Part shown: piece by piece, positions 38,599 to 48,200 of the stretch
Position numbering within the stretch: the stretch's first letter is position 1
How the letters are laid out: the number at the start of each line of letters is the position of its first letter
Source: Arenimonas sp. SCN 70-307
GTDB taxonomy: Bacteria; Pseudomonadota; Gammaproteobacteria; Xanthomonadales; Xanthomonadaceae
Direction: 5' to 3'
Assembly (NCBI RefSeq): GCF_001724815.1
Contig: NZ_MEDO01000010.1
Coordinates: 1 to 64,000 of the forward strand
Length of the DNA: 64,000 nt
Position numbers and translations under genes: made by a program
Notes under the pieces: generated by a model
Seen by the model: the letters and a program-made list of their open reading frames with translations, nothing else
Database searches by the model: none
What the model was told of the DNA's origin: nothing

Positions 38599-39876
38599 AT
38601 GAAAGTCCTGGTGATCGGTTCCGGCGGCCGCGAGCACGCCCTGGCCTGGAAGCTGGCGCAGTCGCCGCGCATCGAGGAAGTGCTGGTGGCGCCGGGCAAC
38701 GCCGGCACCGCCACCGAAGCCAAGTGCCGCAACGTGGACGTGCGCGCCACCGACATCGACGGCCTGCTCAACCTGGCCGAAACCGAGGGCGTGGGCCTGA
38801 CGGTGGTCGGGCCCGAGGCGCCGCTGGTGCTGGGCGTGGTCGACCGCTTCCGCGAGGCCGGCCAGCCCATCTTCGGCCCCACCGCCGAAGCGGCGCAGCT
38901 CGAGGGCAGCAAGGCCTACGCCAAGGATTTCCTGGCGCGCCACCGCATCCCCACCGGTTTCTACGCGGTATTCGAGGACGCCTCGCTCGCCATCCAGCAC
39001 GTGCGCGACCACGGCGCGCCCATCGTCATCAAGGCCGATGGCCTGGCGGCGGGCAAGGGCGTGGTGGTGGCGATGACGGTGGAGGAAGCCGAGGCGGCCA
39101 TCCTGGACATGCTCGAGGGCAATGCCTTCGGCGACGCCGGCGCGCGCGTGGTGATCGAGGAGTTCCTCGAGGGCGAGGAGGCCAGCTTCATCTCGATGGT
39201 GGACGGCGCGCATGCGCTGCCGATGGCTACCAGCCAGGACCACAAGCGCGTCGGCGACGGCGACACCGGCCCGAACACCGGCGGCATGGGCGCGTATTCG
39301 CCGGCGCCGGTGGTCACTCCCGAGGTGCACGCGCGCATCATGCGCGAGATCGTCGAGCCCACCGTGCGCGGCATGGCCGAGGACGGCGTGCCGTTCACGG
39401 GCTTCCTCTACGCCGGCCTGATGATCGACGCCAGCGGCGCGCCGAAGGTGATCGAGTTCAACGTGCGCTTCGGCGACCCGGAGACGCAGCCGGTGATGCT
39501 GCGCCTGCGCAGCGACCTGCTCGACCTGGTCGAGGCCGCCATCGCCGGCCAGCTCGCCGGCACCACGGCCGACTGGGACCCGCGTCCGAGCCTGGGCGTG
39601 GTGCTCGCCGCCGAGAACTACCCGGGCACGCCGCGCACCGGCGACGTCGTCTCGGGCCTGGGCACCGACCCCGGCCCGGGCGCCAAGGTCTTCCACGCCG
39701 GCACGGCGCTGAAGAACGGCCAGGTGATCACCACCGGCGGCCGCGTGCTCTGCGCCTGCGCCCTCGGCGACGACATCGCCGACGCACAGCGCCGCGCCTA
39801 CGCCGCCGCCGACAACCTCCACTTCGACGGCGGCTTCTGCCGCACCGACATCGGCTGGCGCGCCCTGCAAAGATAA
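38599..39876 (+). CDS. purD: Phosphoribosylamine-glycine ligase (GAR synthetase)
   Basis: The 425-residue ATP-grasp ligase makes GAR from phosphoribosylamine and glycine. Motifs: MKVLVIGSGGREHALAWKLA, VVGPEAPLVLGVVDRF, ATP-grasp KADGLAAGKGVVVAMT, GEEASFISMVDG, GPNTGGMGAYSPAPVVTPEV and EFNVRFGDPETQPVML. It belongs to the purH operon (34-bp gap). The stop TAA (39874-39876) merges with the first bases of the REP cluster at 39877. Confidence 0.98.
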   Translation: MKVLVIGSGGREHALAWKLAQSPRIEEVLVAPGNAGTATEAKCRNVDVRATDIDGLLNLAETEGVGLTVVGPEAPLVLGVVDRFREAGQPIFGPTAEAAQLEGSKAYAKDFLARHRIPTGFYAVFEDASLAIQHVRDHGAPIVIKADGLAAGKGVVVAMTVEEAEAAILDMLEGNAFGDAGARVVIEEFLEGEEASFISMVDGAHALPMATSQDHKRVGDGDTGPNTGGMGAYSPAPVVTPEVHARIMREIVEPTVRGMAEDGVPFTGFLYAGLMIDASGAPKVIEFNVRFGDPETQPVMLRLRSDLLDLVEAAIAGQLAGTTADWDPRPSLGVVLAAENYPGTPRTGDVVSGLGTDPGPGAKVFHAGTALKNGQVITTGGRVLCACALGDDIADAQRRAYAAADNLHFDGGFCRTDIGWRALQR

Positions 39877-39958
39877 AGAAAGGGGGTCAGGTTCACTTCC
39901 GGCTCCGCCGGAAGTGAACCTGACCCCCTTTCTGGAAGTGAACCTGACCCCGTTTCTT
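39877..39958. repeat. Triple REP cluster after purD
   Basis: Perfect 27-bp inverted arms at 39877-39903 and 39907-39933 (AGAAAGGGGGTCAGGTTCAC and complement, 3-nt loop) plus a third copy in the second orientation at 39934-39958. It marks the left edge of the accessory locus and may terminate the purine operon. Confidence 0.9.
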
Positions 39959-39969
39959 GGAGATTGGAG

Positions 39970-40848
39970 ATGATGAGGATCGTGGTTGGTTGGGGGCTGA
40001 TGGCGGCGGCGGGCCTGGCGGGGGCGGTGGACCAGCCGTCGACGTATCCGGGCTGCGCGGCGCGCGAGCTGCGGGTCGAGTGGGGTGGCGCGGCGGTGGT
40101 GGACCTGTCGGGCTGCCAGTCGTTCGGGCTCGGCGCGGTGGCGACGGCGCCGGCGCACGGCAGCGCCCTGCCCGAGGGCGACCCGGCCACGGGCTATGTC
40201 TATACGCACGGCGGCGTGTCGCCGCAGGGCGGCGGCAGCGACCGCTTCGTGGTGCTCGACGACAACAGCGACCGCATCAGCATCCGCGTCGCCATCGCCG
40301 CGCCGGCAAGTGCGCTGGCCCTCGGGCCCGAAACCCCGCCGCCCCTGCGCGCCGGCGCCGCGATGCGGCTGCGACTCGAGGCCAGCGGCGGCAGCGCGCC
40401 CTACCGCTTCGAGGTGATCGACGGCAGCTGGCCCGCCGGCCTGGTGATGGATGCCGAAGGCGTGGTGTCGGGTACGCCGACCGCGCGCGGCCCCTTCCGC
40501 GCCACGCTGCGCGTGACCGATGCCGACGGCGCCAGCGCAGAGCGCACGTTTGCCGCCGAGACCGCGCCGGCCAATATCGCGCTCGTACCCACCCGCGCCA
40601 CGGCCACCGCCGGCCAGCCCTTCCGCCAGGCCCTGCACGGCCGCGGCGGCGTGCCGCCCTACCGGTTCGCGCTCGAACCCGGCGGCCAGTTGCCGACCGG
40701 CATCCTCCTGGGCGAGGACGGCGTGCTGCAGGGCCTGACCGCCGCGCCCCGCGGCGACTACCCGCTGCGCCTACGCGTCACCGATGCCTCGACGGGCGCC
40801 GGCGAGCACTTCGTTACGGCCGATTTCACCCTCCGCGTCCGGCCCTGA
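39970..40848 (+). CDS. Secreted protein: STYPGC module plus two putative-Ig (He_PIG) domains
   Basis: A 292-residue protein with a signal peptide (MMRIVVGWGLMAAAGLAGAV) and a module PSTYPGCAARELRVEWGGAA, VVDLSGCQSFGLGAVATAPA, GGGSDRFVVLDDNSDRISIR (about 20-115). Two He_PIG/cadherin-like domains follow (GSAPYRFEVIDGSWPAGLVM; GVPPYRFALEPGGQLPTGIL). It matches the first 310 residues of the giant autotransporter at 45278 in order and motifs, with the two module cysteines kept, but has no membrane domain, so it is probably released or periplasmic. GGAGA lies 6 nt before the ATG at 39970; ATG 39973 is an alternative. Confidence 0.82.
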   Translation: MMRIVVGWGLMAAAGLAGAVDQPSTYPGCAARELRVEWGGAAVVDLSGCQSFGLGAVATAPAHGSALPEGDPATGYVYTHGGVSPQGGGSDRFVVLDDNSDRISIRVAIAAPASALALGPETPPPLRAGAAMRLRLEASGGSAPYRFEVIDGSWPAGLVMDAEGVVSGTPTARGPFRATLRVTDADGASAERTFAAETAPANIALVPTRATATAGQPFRQALHGRGGVPPYRFALEPGGQLPTGILLGEDGVLQGLTAAPRGDYPLRLRVTDASTGAGEHFVTADFTLRVRP

Positions 40849-40914
40849 GCCGACGCTTGCTGCGGCCCGCCGCGGGGTTGATACTGGCCCGACCAGACAG
40901 GGGTGGGGGACTCC

Positions 40915-42519
40915 ATGAGCCGTAGTGACATGATGGCGCGCCTGCGCCAGTTGGCGCGCCTTGCCGCGCAGCAGGGCCAGGACGGCGACGACGCCGTCGC
41001 ACCGGGCAACGAAAGCCGCCGCCGCTTCACCAAGGGCGTGATCGCCGCCACCACCGGCGCCGCCGCGTGGTCGCTGTCGCCCACCGCGTTCGCGGCGCTC
41101 AGCACCGCCGGCCGCATCCGCCAGGTCAACACCCGCACGCAGGTGGCCGTGGTCGGCGCCGGCATCGCCGGCCTGGCCTGCGCCAACGAACTGGCACGCC
41201 TGGGCCTGCAGGCCAGCGTCTTTGAAGCCGGCGAACGCGTCGGCGGCCGCTGCGCCAGCCTGCGCGGCGTGTTCCCGGGCCAGGTGGTCGAGCGCGGCGC
41301 CGAGTTCATCGGCGGCTCGCACCTGGTGATGCAGGGTTATGCCCGCGCACTGGGCCTGGAGCTCGAGGACGCCAGCCGCCTGCCCGGCGACACCTACTTC
41401 CAGTTCAGCGGCAACCGCTACAGCCAGGCCCAGGTGGCGCGCGAGTACCGCGAGTTCGCCCAGTCCATCCAGGGCGACCTGGCCCGGATCGGCGCGCCCA
41501 CGGCCGACCAGTTCAACGCCGGCGAGCAGGCGCTCGACCTGCTGAGCATCGACGAATACCTCGACCAGCGCGGCGCCGGCCGCCTGCTGCGGCAGTTCGT
41601 CTCCAGCGCCTACCTCGCCGAGTACGGCGCCAGCATCCACGAGCTGAGCGCGCTGGGCTTCCTGCGCTTCGTGCACGGCAACCCGCGCAGCAAGCTCGCG
41701 CCCTTCGGCGGCGACGAGGGTGCGCGCCTGCGCGTCGTCGGCGGCAACGACCAGATCGCCACCGGCCTGGCCGGCCAGCTGCCCGTGCCGGTCGATTTCG
41801 GCCATCGCCTGGTGTCGGTGCGCCGGCTCGCCAGCGGCAAGGTTCGCCTGGTGTTCGACGTGGCCGGCACCACCGTGCAGCGCGACTACCACGCCGCCGT
41901 GCTGGCCCTGCCCTTCAGCGTGCTGCGCGACGTCGAGATGCACGCCAGCCTGGCGATGCCGTCCTGGAAGAGCCTGGCCATCAACGCCAGCGCGATGGGC
42001 AACCACGGCCGCATCACCGTCGGCTTCGATTCGCCGGTCTGGTACGCCCGCCACGGCCTGAGCGGCACCGGCTACACCGACCTGCAGCGCGTGCAGGCCA
42101 CCTGGGAAGCGCATGCAGGCAACGCGGGCAGCGATGCCGCGGTGCTGGCCGCCCACGTCGGCGGCGACGCCGCGCTGGCCCTGGGCCAGCAGGGCGTGCA
42201 GGCCGATGCCTCGGCCTTCCTCGCCCAGCTCGAGCAGGTGATGCCCGGCGCCACCGCCGCGGCCAGCCGCGACGCCGGCGGCAACCTGCGCGCCCATGTC
42301 GAGAGCTGGTCGCACAACCCGCTGGCGAAAGGCTCGTACACCTGCAACCGCCCGGGTTACTTCACCACGATGGCGCACAACGAGGCCAAGCCGCTCGGCA
42401 ACCTGCTCTTCGCCGGCGACCACACCTCCAGCGTCTACGAGTGGCAGGGCTTCATGGAAGGCGCTGCGCTGTCGGGCCTGCGCGCCGCCGCGGAAGTGCA
42501 TGCAGTCGCCAGGGCCTGA
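40915..42519 (+). CDS. Flavin-dependent amine oxidase with Tat-type signal
   Basis: A 534-residue FAD protein. The N-terminus has NESRRRFTKGVIAATTGAAA, a twin-arginine-like export signal 32 residues in, so a folded flavoprotein may be exported. The dinucleotide fold is QVAVVGAGIAGLACANELAR, followed by FEAGERVGGRCASLRGVFPG. The C-terminal flavin motif is NLLFAGDHTSSVYEWQGFME, typical of monoamine/polyamine oxidases. The substrate is unknown. The ATG at 40915 is chosen over a GTG 12 nt upstream because of the GGGGGA before it. The DUF6916 gene follows after 3 bp, so they form one operon facing the collar/GNAT operon. Confidence 0.88.
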   Translation: MSRSDMMARLRQLARLAAQQGQDGDDAVAPGNESRRRFTKGVIAATTGAAAWSLSPTAFAALSTAGRIRQVNTRTQVAVVGAGIAGLACANELARLGLQASVFEAGERVGGRCASLRGVFPGQVVERGAEFIGGSHLVMQGYARALGLELEDASRLPGDTYFQFSGNRYSQAQVAREYREFAQSIQGDLARIGAPTADQFNAGEQALDLLSIDEYLDQRGAGRLLRQFVSSAYLAEYGASIHELSALGFLRFVHGNPRSKLAPFGGDEGARLRVVGGNDQIATGLAGQLPVPVDFGHRLVSVRRLASGKVRLVFDVAGTTVQRDYHAAVLALPFSVLRDVEMHASLAMPSWKSLAINASAMGNHGRITVGFDSPVWYARHGLSGTGYTDLQRVQATWEAHAGNAGSDAAVLAAHVGGDAALALGQQGVQADASAFLAQLEQVMPGATAAASRDAGGNLRAHVESWSHNPLAKGSYTCNRPGYFTTMAHNEAKPLGNLLFAGDHTSSVYEWQGFMEGAALSGLRAAAEVHAVARA

Positions 42520-42522
42520 TCG

Positions 42523-42816
42523 ATGCTGGAATTGCTTCGGCTGGACCACTTCGCGGGCTGCCTGAACCAGACCTTCCGCGCAGCCCTCAACGACGGCGAC
42601 ATCGAGTTCGTGCTGGTGGAGGCCCAGCCCATGCCGTCGGCAATGCCGGGCGCCGCCCGCGACCCGTTCTCGCTGGTGTTCCGCAACGGCTCGCCCCTGC
42701 TGTTCCCCCAGCAGATGTACCGCATGAGCCACGAGCGCATCGGCGCCTTCGACATTTTCCTGGTCCCGGTCGCGCGCGACCGGGACGGCTTCCTCTACCA
42801 GGCGGTGTTCAACTAG
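42523..42816 (+). CDS. DUF6916-family small protein
   Basis: A 97-residue protein (MLELLRLDHFAGCLNQTFRA, DPFSLVFRNGSPLLFPQQMY, HERIGAFDIFLVPVARDRDG) of the DUF6916 type, a beta-rich domain of unknown function that occurs next to tail-collar proteins. It has no signal peptide or membrane segment. It directly follows the amine oxidase and its 3' end overlaps the convergent GNAT gene by 8 bp, which ties the two operons together. Confidence 0.8.
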   Translation: MLELLRLDHFAGCLNQTFRAALNDGDIEFVLVEAQPMPSAMPGAARDPFSLVFRNGSPLLFPQQMYRMSHERIGAFDIFLVPVARDRDGFLYQAVFN

Positions 42817-43354
42817 CCGACGGCCGCCAGGCCATGCGCTCGTGCGTGTCGGTGCCGCCGTCCGGCACGAAACCCAGCCTCAGGTAGAGCCGGCGCGCCC
42901 CCGGGTTGTCGCGGCGCACGTGCAGGAACACCCCGCAACCCGAGGCCGCCGCAGCGGCCTGGGTGTGCGCCAGCAGCGCGCCGCCCACGCCCTGCCCCCT
43001 CAGCGACTCGCGCAGGCTGATGTCCACCACCAGGTGCTCGGGCGCCGAACGCTGCAGGTAAAGCCGCCCCACCACTTCGCCCGCGCGCTCGAGCACCAGG
43101 AAGTCGGCGTCGCCGTAGTGCTGCAGGTAGTGGGTGTGCTGCAGGTCGAACTGCTGGTCCAGGAAGGCCTGCCGCAATCCCGGCGGCCAGGGCACCTGCG
43201 CCAGCTCGTCGGCGCGGGTGTCGGCGTAGACCCGCCGCAGCCCGGGCAGGTCGGCCGTCGTGGCCGGGCGCAGCCGCAGGCCCAGCGCCGTGAGCGCGGG
43301 CGGCGTGGCCGGCCCGGCGCCGGTGGCCACCGGGAACGGCGGCAGCGCGCTCAT
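42809..43354 (-). CDS. GNAT-family N-acetyltransferase
   Basis: A 181-residue GNAT. N-terminal TALGLRLRPATTADLPGLRR, mid strand DFLVLERAGEVVGRLYLQRS, acetyl-CoA loop SLRESLRGQGVGGALLAHTQ (Q/RxxGxG/A as RGQGVG), and C-terminal FLHVRRDNPGARRLYLRLGF. It starts 4 bp after the stop of the first collar gene, so it belongs to the collar operon. A modification of collar proteins or of their ligand is possible but not shown. Confidence 0.9.
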   Translation of the reverse strand: MSALPPFPVATGAGPATPPALTALGLRLRPATTADLPGLRRVYADTRADELAQVPWPPGLRQAFLDQQFDLQHTHYLQHYGDADFLVLERAGEVVGRLYLQRSAPEHLVVDISLRESLRGQGVGGALLAHTQAAAAASGCGVFLHVRRDNPGARRLYLRLGFVPDGGTDTHERMAWRPSAS

Positions 43355-43358
43355 GCGC

Positions 43359-43901
43359 TCAGGGGAAGGACGGGTAGATGCCCTGCAGCGCGATGCAGAA
43401 GTTGATGCCCAGGTAAGGCTGCTGGTTCTGGTGCGGCTGCCCGCCACCCTGCGAGGGCGAGAGCATGTTCGGCGCGAACTGGGTGTTCACCGGCCCGCTC
43501 GGGATGAAGTTGGTGACCGACGTATTCGAAGCCACCGACAGCGAACTGTTGGCCGCCGGGCTGTGCGAGCGTTTGCTGGCGTCGTTCTGCGAATACAGCA
43601 CCATGCCGTGGCTGTGCGCCGGGATCTGGTTGCTGGTCAGCGTCACGGTGTTGACGCCGAATGCCTCGCCCAGCGTGCGCGGCGACAGCCCCGGCCCGTT
43701 GCCCTGCTGGCAGCCCGCGCGGCCGGCGAAGTTGGGCAGCTGGAAGGTGGTCTGGCCGTTGCCGCCGTAGATGGTGCCGATGAGCGAGAACAGCGCCGTG
43801 TTCTGCGCGATCGACAGCGTCGCGCCATTGCAGTAGGCCCAGCTGCGCGGCGGGAAGTTGAACCCGTAGAGCTGGATTTCGCCGATGAATGGTTCGGTCA
43901 T
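43359..43901 (-). CDS. Tail-collar (microcystin-dependent-like) protein 1
   Basis: A 180-residue protein: FIGEIQLYGFNFPPRSWAYC, NGATLSIAQNTALFSLIGTI, YGGNGQTTFQLPNFAGRAGC, then the collar motif ending LTSNQIPAHSHGMVLYS and the C-terminal QPHQNQQPYLGINFCIALQG. This is the phage tail-collar (Pfam Tail_Collar, COG4675 MdpB) fold, a trimeric fibre-type domain. Third of three tandem paralogues; GGAGAG precedes its ATG. No signal peptide. Proteins of this group occur without phage genes in many bacteria and their role is unknown. Confidence 0.9.
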   Translation of the reverse strand: MTEPFIGEIQLYGFNFPPRSWAYCNGATLSIAQNTALFSLIGTIYGGNGQTTFQLPNFAGRAGCQQGNGPGLSPRTLGEAFGVNTVTLTSNQIPAHSHGMVLYSQNDASKRSHSPAANSSLSVASNTSVTNFIPSGPVNTQFAPNMLSPSQGGGQPHQNQQPYLGINFCIALQGIYPSFP

Positions 43902-43928
43902 TGCTGCGCTCTCCGAAAATGACCTGCC

Positions 43929-44465
43929 TCAGGCCTGCGAGGGGAAGATGCCGAAAACGGCGATGCAGAACTGGACCGTCAGGGTCGGCATGCAGTTCTC
44001 GTGGGGCTGGCTGCCGCCGGCCTGTCCGACCGACTGGGGCGAGAGCGTGAAGGCCCGGCCGCCGCTGGTGTCGGTGACGTACATGGTCTGGCCGCTCACC
44101 GCGCCCGGCAGCACCGTATTGCCGGGCGTACCGGTGGTGGCCGCGGCCGTGGTGGCCACCGCCGTGTGCGTGTGCGCGGGCATCTGGGTGGGCAGCACGG
44201 TCACCGTCTCGGTGCCGGCGCGCTGGCCGATGACGTAATTGCTCAGGCCCGGGCCCTGGCCCTGGTGGATCGGCACGCGGCCGCGCAGGTCGGGCACGGC
44301 GAAGGTGGTCTGGCCGTCGCCGCCGTAGGTGGTGCCGATCAGCGCGAAAAGGGCGTCGTATTCAGAGATCGGGAGCAGGCTGCCGTCGCAGGCCTGCCAG
44401 CCGTTCGGGGCACCACGGGTGCCGAAGCCGAACATCCGGATCTCACCGATATAGGGTGTGCTCAT
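43929..44465 (-). CDS. Tail-collar protein 2
   Basis: The second 178-residue paralogue: YIGEIRMFGFGTRGAPNGWQ, ACDGSLLPISEYDALFALIG, TYGGDGQTTFAVPDLRGRVP, the collar loop VLPTQMPAHTHTAVATTAAA, and NCMPTLTVQFCIAVFGIFPS. It differs most from its neighbours in the central variable insert (about 100-145), the part that would be exposed in a fibre. It has its own GGAG site, with 27 bp between its stop and the next start. Confidence 0.9.
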   Translation of the reverse strand: MSTPYIGEIRMFGFGTRGAPNGWQACDGSLLPISEYDALFALIGTTYGGDGQTTFAVPDLRGRVPIHQGQGPGLSNYVIGQRAGTETVTVLPTQMPAHTHTAVATTAAATTGTPGNTVLPGAVSGQTMYVTDTSGGRAFTLSPQSVGQAGGSQPHENCMPTLTVQFCIAVFGIFPSQA

Positions 44466-44483
44466 GGGTGGGCTCCGGTGCGG

Positions 44484-45017
44484 TCAGTTGCGCGAGGGGA
44501 AGATGCCGCTGAGCGCGATGCAGAAATTGATCACGCTGTAGGGCTGCAGGTTCGGATGCGGCTGGTTGCCGCCGCTGGGCGCGATGGTGTCCGACCGCAG
44601 GGGCACCAGGGCGCCGTTGGACGGCCCGAGCAGCGGCGCCACCGCCGTCGAGGCGAAGGTGGCATTGCCCGGGTTGCGGGCCGTGCCGGGCGACGTCGTT
44701 GCGTTGGCCGTGTGGGCATGCGCCGGCAGGTTGGTCGAGAGCAGGGTGACGTTCTCGACGCCCGAGGCCTGGCCGATCTGCACCGACGGCGGCTGCCAGC
44801 TCGGATCGACCGAGGAGGCGTAGCCGATCGGCGTGCGGCTGCGCAGGTCGGGCAGCGCGAAGTTGGTGGTGCCGTTGCCGCCGTACTGGGTGCCCAGCAG
44901 CGAGAACAGGGCCTGGTTCTGGTTGATCGGAAGCAACTGGCCGTTGCACAGCGCCCAGAACTTCGGCGCGAAGTTGAAGCCGGCCATCATGACCTGCCCG
45001 ATGAAAAACTCGCTCAT
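44484..45017 (-). CDS. Tail-collar protein 3 (first in operon)
   Basis: A 177-residue paralogue: FIGQVMMAGFNFAPKFWALC, NGQLLPINQNQALFSLLGTQ, YGGNGTTNFALPDLRSRTPI, LLSTNLPAHAHTANATTSPG and NLQPYSVINFCIALSGIFPS. First gene of a four-gene leftward operon (three collars, then GNAT). GGGGGAAGGG lies upstream of its ATG. It is divergent from the giant autotransporter, with 260 bp between; in that space I see G+C-rich imperfect repeats but no clear promoter. Confidence 0.9.
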   Translation of the reverse strand: MSEFFIGQVMMAGFNFAPKFWALCNGQLLPINQNQALFSLLGTQYGGNGTTNFALPDLRSRTPIGYASSVDPSWQPPSVQIGQASGVENVTLLSTNLPAHAHTANATTSPGTARNPGNATFASTAVAPLLGPSNGALVPLRSDTIAPSGGNQPHPNLQPYSVINFCIALSGIFPSRN

Positions 45018-45277
45018 TGTCCCTTCCCCCTGAAGGCCAGCACGCCGGCTGGCGACCCCCCGTCAGCGGGGAGCCGGCGTCCACTTTGCCGCCCCGGCCG
45101 GGCCGGCACAAGGGCCGCGAAGCGGAAGGGGCCATGCTGCACCGAAGCATGACCGGGTTCTCTGGCGCCGCCGCCGGCCTTGGGCTACCGTGGCCGCTCG
45201 GGCCCGGTGGTCGCGTTGACCCCGGAGCCTGGCTGGCCAGCACCGCACGGCCGACCATCCACAGGGGAGATACCAAG

Positions 45278-48200
45278 ATGTCCGAGGCACTCACCGCGCC
45301 GCGCCGCCGCGTCGACGCCGCACGCCACCGCATCGGCCTGCTGGCCGGCCTGCTGCTGATCGCCGGCCTGTTCTGGTCGTCGCTCGCCGCGGCAGCCCCG
45401 TCCACCTATCCGGGCTGCGCCTCGCGCAGCGTCAACGTGGCCTGGGGTGGCTCGGTCTACGTGGATCTCTCCACCTGCCACGACTTCGGCCTCGGCGTGG
45501 TGTCAGTCGCGCCGGCCCACGGCAGCACCAGCGAAGTGGGCTCGCCGGTCAACGGCTACACCTACGTGCACAACGGCTCCACCCCGCCCGGCGGCGGTAC
45601 GGACACCTTCGTGGTGCTCGATGACTTCAGCGACGAGATCACCGTCACGGTGAACATCGCCGCGCCGACCTCGGCCATCATCGTCAGCCCGGCCAACCTG
45701 CCGGCCATGACCGCGGGCACGCCCTTCTCGCAGACGCTGACCTCCAGCGGCGGCACCGCACCCTACATCTACACGCTGCAGTCCGGCCCCCTGCCGGTGG
45801 GCCTGAGCCTGACCTCGGGCGGCGTGATCAGCGGCACGCCTACCCAGCGCGGCGGCTACGCCTTCACCGTGCGCGCCACCGACAGCACCACGCCGACAGC
45901 CCAGTTCGTCGACAAGGCCTACAACGGCACGGTCGCCTCGCCGACGCTTTCGATTTCGCCGGTGTCGGCCACCGCCGTGCAGAACGTGGCCTTCAGCCAG
46001 CAGCTGGTCGCCAGCGGCGGCGTCGCGCCGCACACCTACCAGCTCGAGACCGGCAGCTTCCCGGCCGGCATCAGCATCAGTTCCAGCGGCCTGGTCAGCG
46101 GCACCACGGCCGCGGCGCCGGGCAACTACCCGGTCAGCCTGCGCGTCACCGACGCCAGCACCGGCCCGGGTGTGTATTTCGAGCTCGAAAACTTCACGCT
46201 CACCGTGTCGCCGCCGCCGTCGGTGTCGATCGCGGTCTCGCCGGCCTCGGTCAGCGAGGACGGCGCCACCAACCTCACCTTCACCGTCACCCGCAGCCTC
46301 AACCTGAGCTCGCCGACGGTGGTCAACATCACCACCTCGGGCACCGCCACTTCGGGCGTCGACTACACCGGCGGCGTGGCCAACGTCACCATCCCGGCCG
46401 GCGCCACCACCGCCACCATCGTCATCGACCCGACGGTGGACGGCACGGTCGAGCTTGACGAGACGGTGACGCTCACCGTCGCCGCCGGCACCGGCTATAC
46501 CGTCGGCGCGCCCGCCAGCGCCACCGGCACCATCCTCAACGACGACGTGCCGACCGCGACCATCTCGGTCTCCCCGGCGGCCGTGGCCGAGGACGGCGCG
46601 CCGAACCTGGTCTACACGGTCACCCTGAACCAGGCCAACCCGGGCGCGGCGACGACGGTGAACTACACCATCGGCGGCACCGCGACCAACGGCACCGACT
46701 ACGCGACGATTGCCTCGCCGCTGGTCATCCCCGCCGGCAACACGACGGGCACGATCACCGTCAACCCGACCGCCGACGCCACCATCGAGGCCGACGAGAC
46801 CGTCATCCTGACCCTCGCCGCCGGCGCCGGTTACACCGTGGGCGTGCCCAACAGCGCCACCGGCACCATCCTCAACGACGACCTGCCGAACCTGTCGATC
46901 AACGACGTCACCGCCAACGAGGGCAATGCCGGCACCACCAACTTCACCTTCACGGTGAGCCTGAGCGCCCCGGCGGGTCCGGGCGGCGTCACCTTCGACA
47001 TCGCCACCGCCAACGGCACCGCCACGGCGGGCGTGGACTACGTCGCCAACAGCCTCACCGGCCAGACCATCCCGGCCGGCAGCAGCACCTACACCTTCAC
47101 CGTGCAGGTCAACGGCGACGCGCTCAACGAGCCCACCGAAACCTTCTTCGTCAATGTCACCAACGTGGTCAACGCGGTGGTGGTGGACGGCCAGGGCGTG
47201 GGCACCATCGTCAACGACGATCCGCTGCCGAGCCTGTCGATCAACGACGTGAGCGTGGTCGAGGGCAATGCCGGCACGGTCAACGCGGTGTTCACCGTGA
47301 GCCTGAGCGCCGCCAGCGGCCAGACGGTGTCGGTGAACTACGCCACGGCCGACGGTACGGCCACGCAGCCAGCCGACTACACCGCCACCAGCGGCACGCT
47401 GACCTTCCCGGCCGGCACCACCACCCAGACCATCTCCGTGCCGGTGATCGGCGAGACCATCCCCGAGGCCAACGAAGTCTTCTTCGTGAACCTCAGCGGT
47501 GCGGTCAACGCCACCATCTCCGACAACCAGGGCGTCGGCACCATCACCAACGACGACGTGCCGGTGACGGTGTCGCCGGCCTCGCTGCCGGGCGGCACCG
47601 TGGCCGCGGCCTACAGCCAGACCGTCACCGCCAGCGGCGGCGTCGCGCCCTACTCGTTCGCCGTGACGGCGGGCAGCCTGCCTGCCGGCCTGACGCTCAG
47701 CCCGGGCGGCGTGCTCTCGGGCACGCCCACCGCGGGCGGCACCTTCAACTTCACCATCACCGCCAACGACTCGAGCCCGTTCCCGGGCCCGTTCAGCGGC
47801 AGCCAGGCGTACTCGGTGGTGATCGCGCCGCCGACGATCACCCTGCCGGCCACCGCGCTGGCGGGCGGCACGCTGGGCCAGGCCTACTCGGCCTCGATCA
47901 CCGCGGCCAGCGGCGGCACGGCGCCCTACAGCTACGCCGTCACCGCCGGCGCGCTGCCGGGCGGCCTCACGCTCAACCCGTCGACGGGCGCCATCACCGG
48001 CACGCCGTCGGCGCTGGGCAGCTTCAACTTCAGCATCACCGCCACCGACTCGAGCACCGGCACCGGCCCGTACACCGCGACGCAGTCCTATGCGATCACG
48101 GTGATCGACGTCCCGCCGGTGGCCAACAATTCCTCGACCACCGTGGCCTACGGCTCGGGCGCCAACCCGGTCGCGCTGAACATCACCGGCGGCGCGCCGA

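Noticed and set aside
38539..40638. Minus-strand 699-codon frame across purD and the REP cluster
   Set aside because: Antisense shadow of purD; crosses repeats and has no domain.
42809..45017. Collar genes as a prophage remnant
   Set aside because: No terminase, capsid, tube, lysis or integrase genes and no attachment repeats; three similar collar genes with a GNAT in one operon do not fit a decayed tail module.
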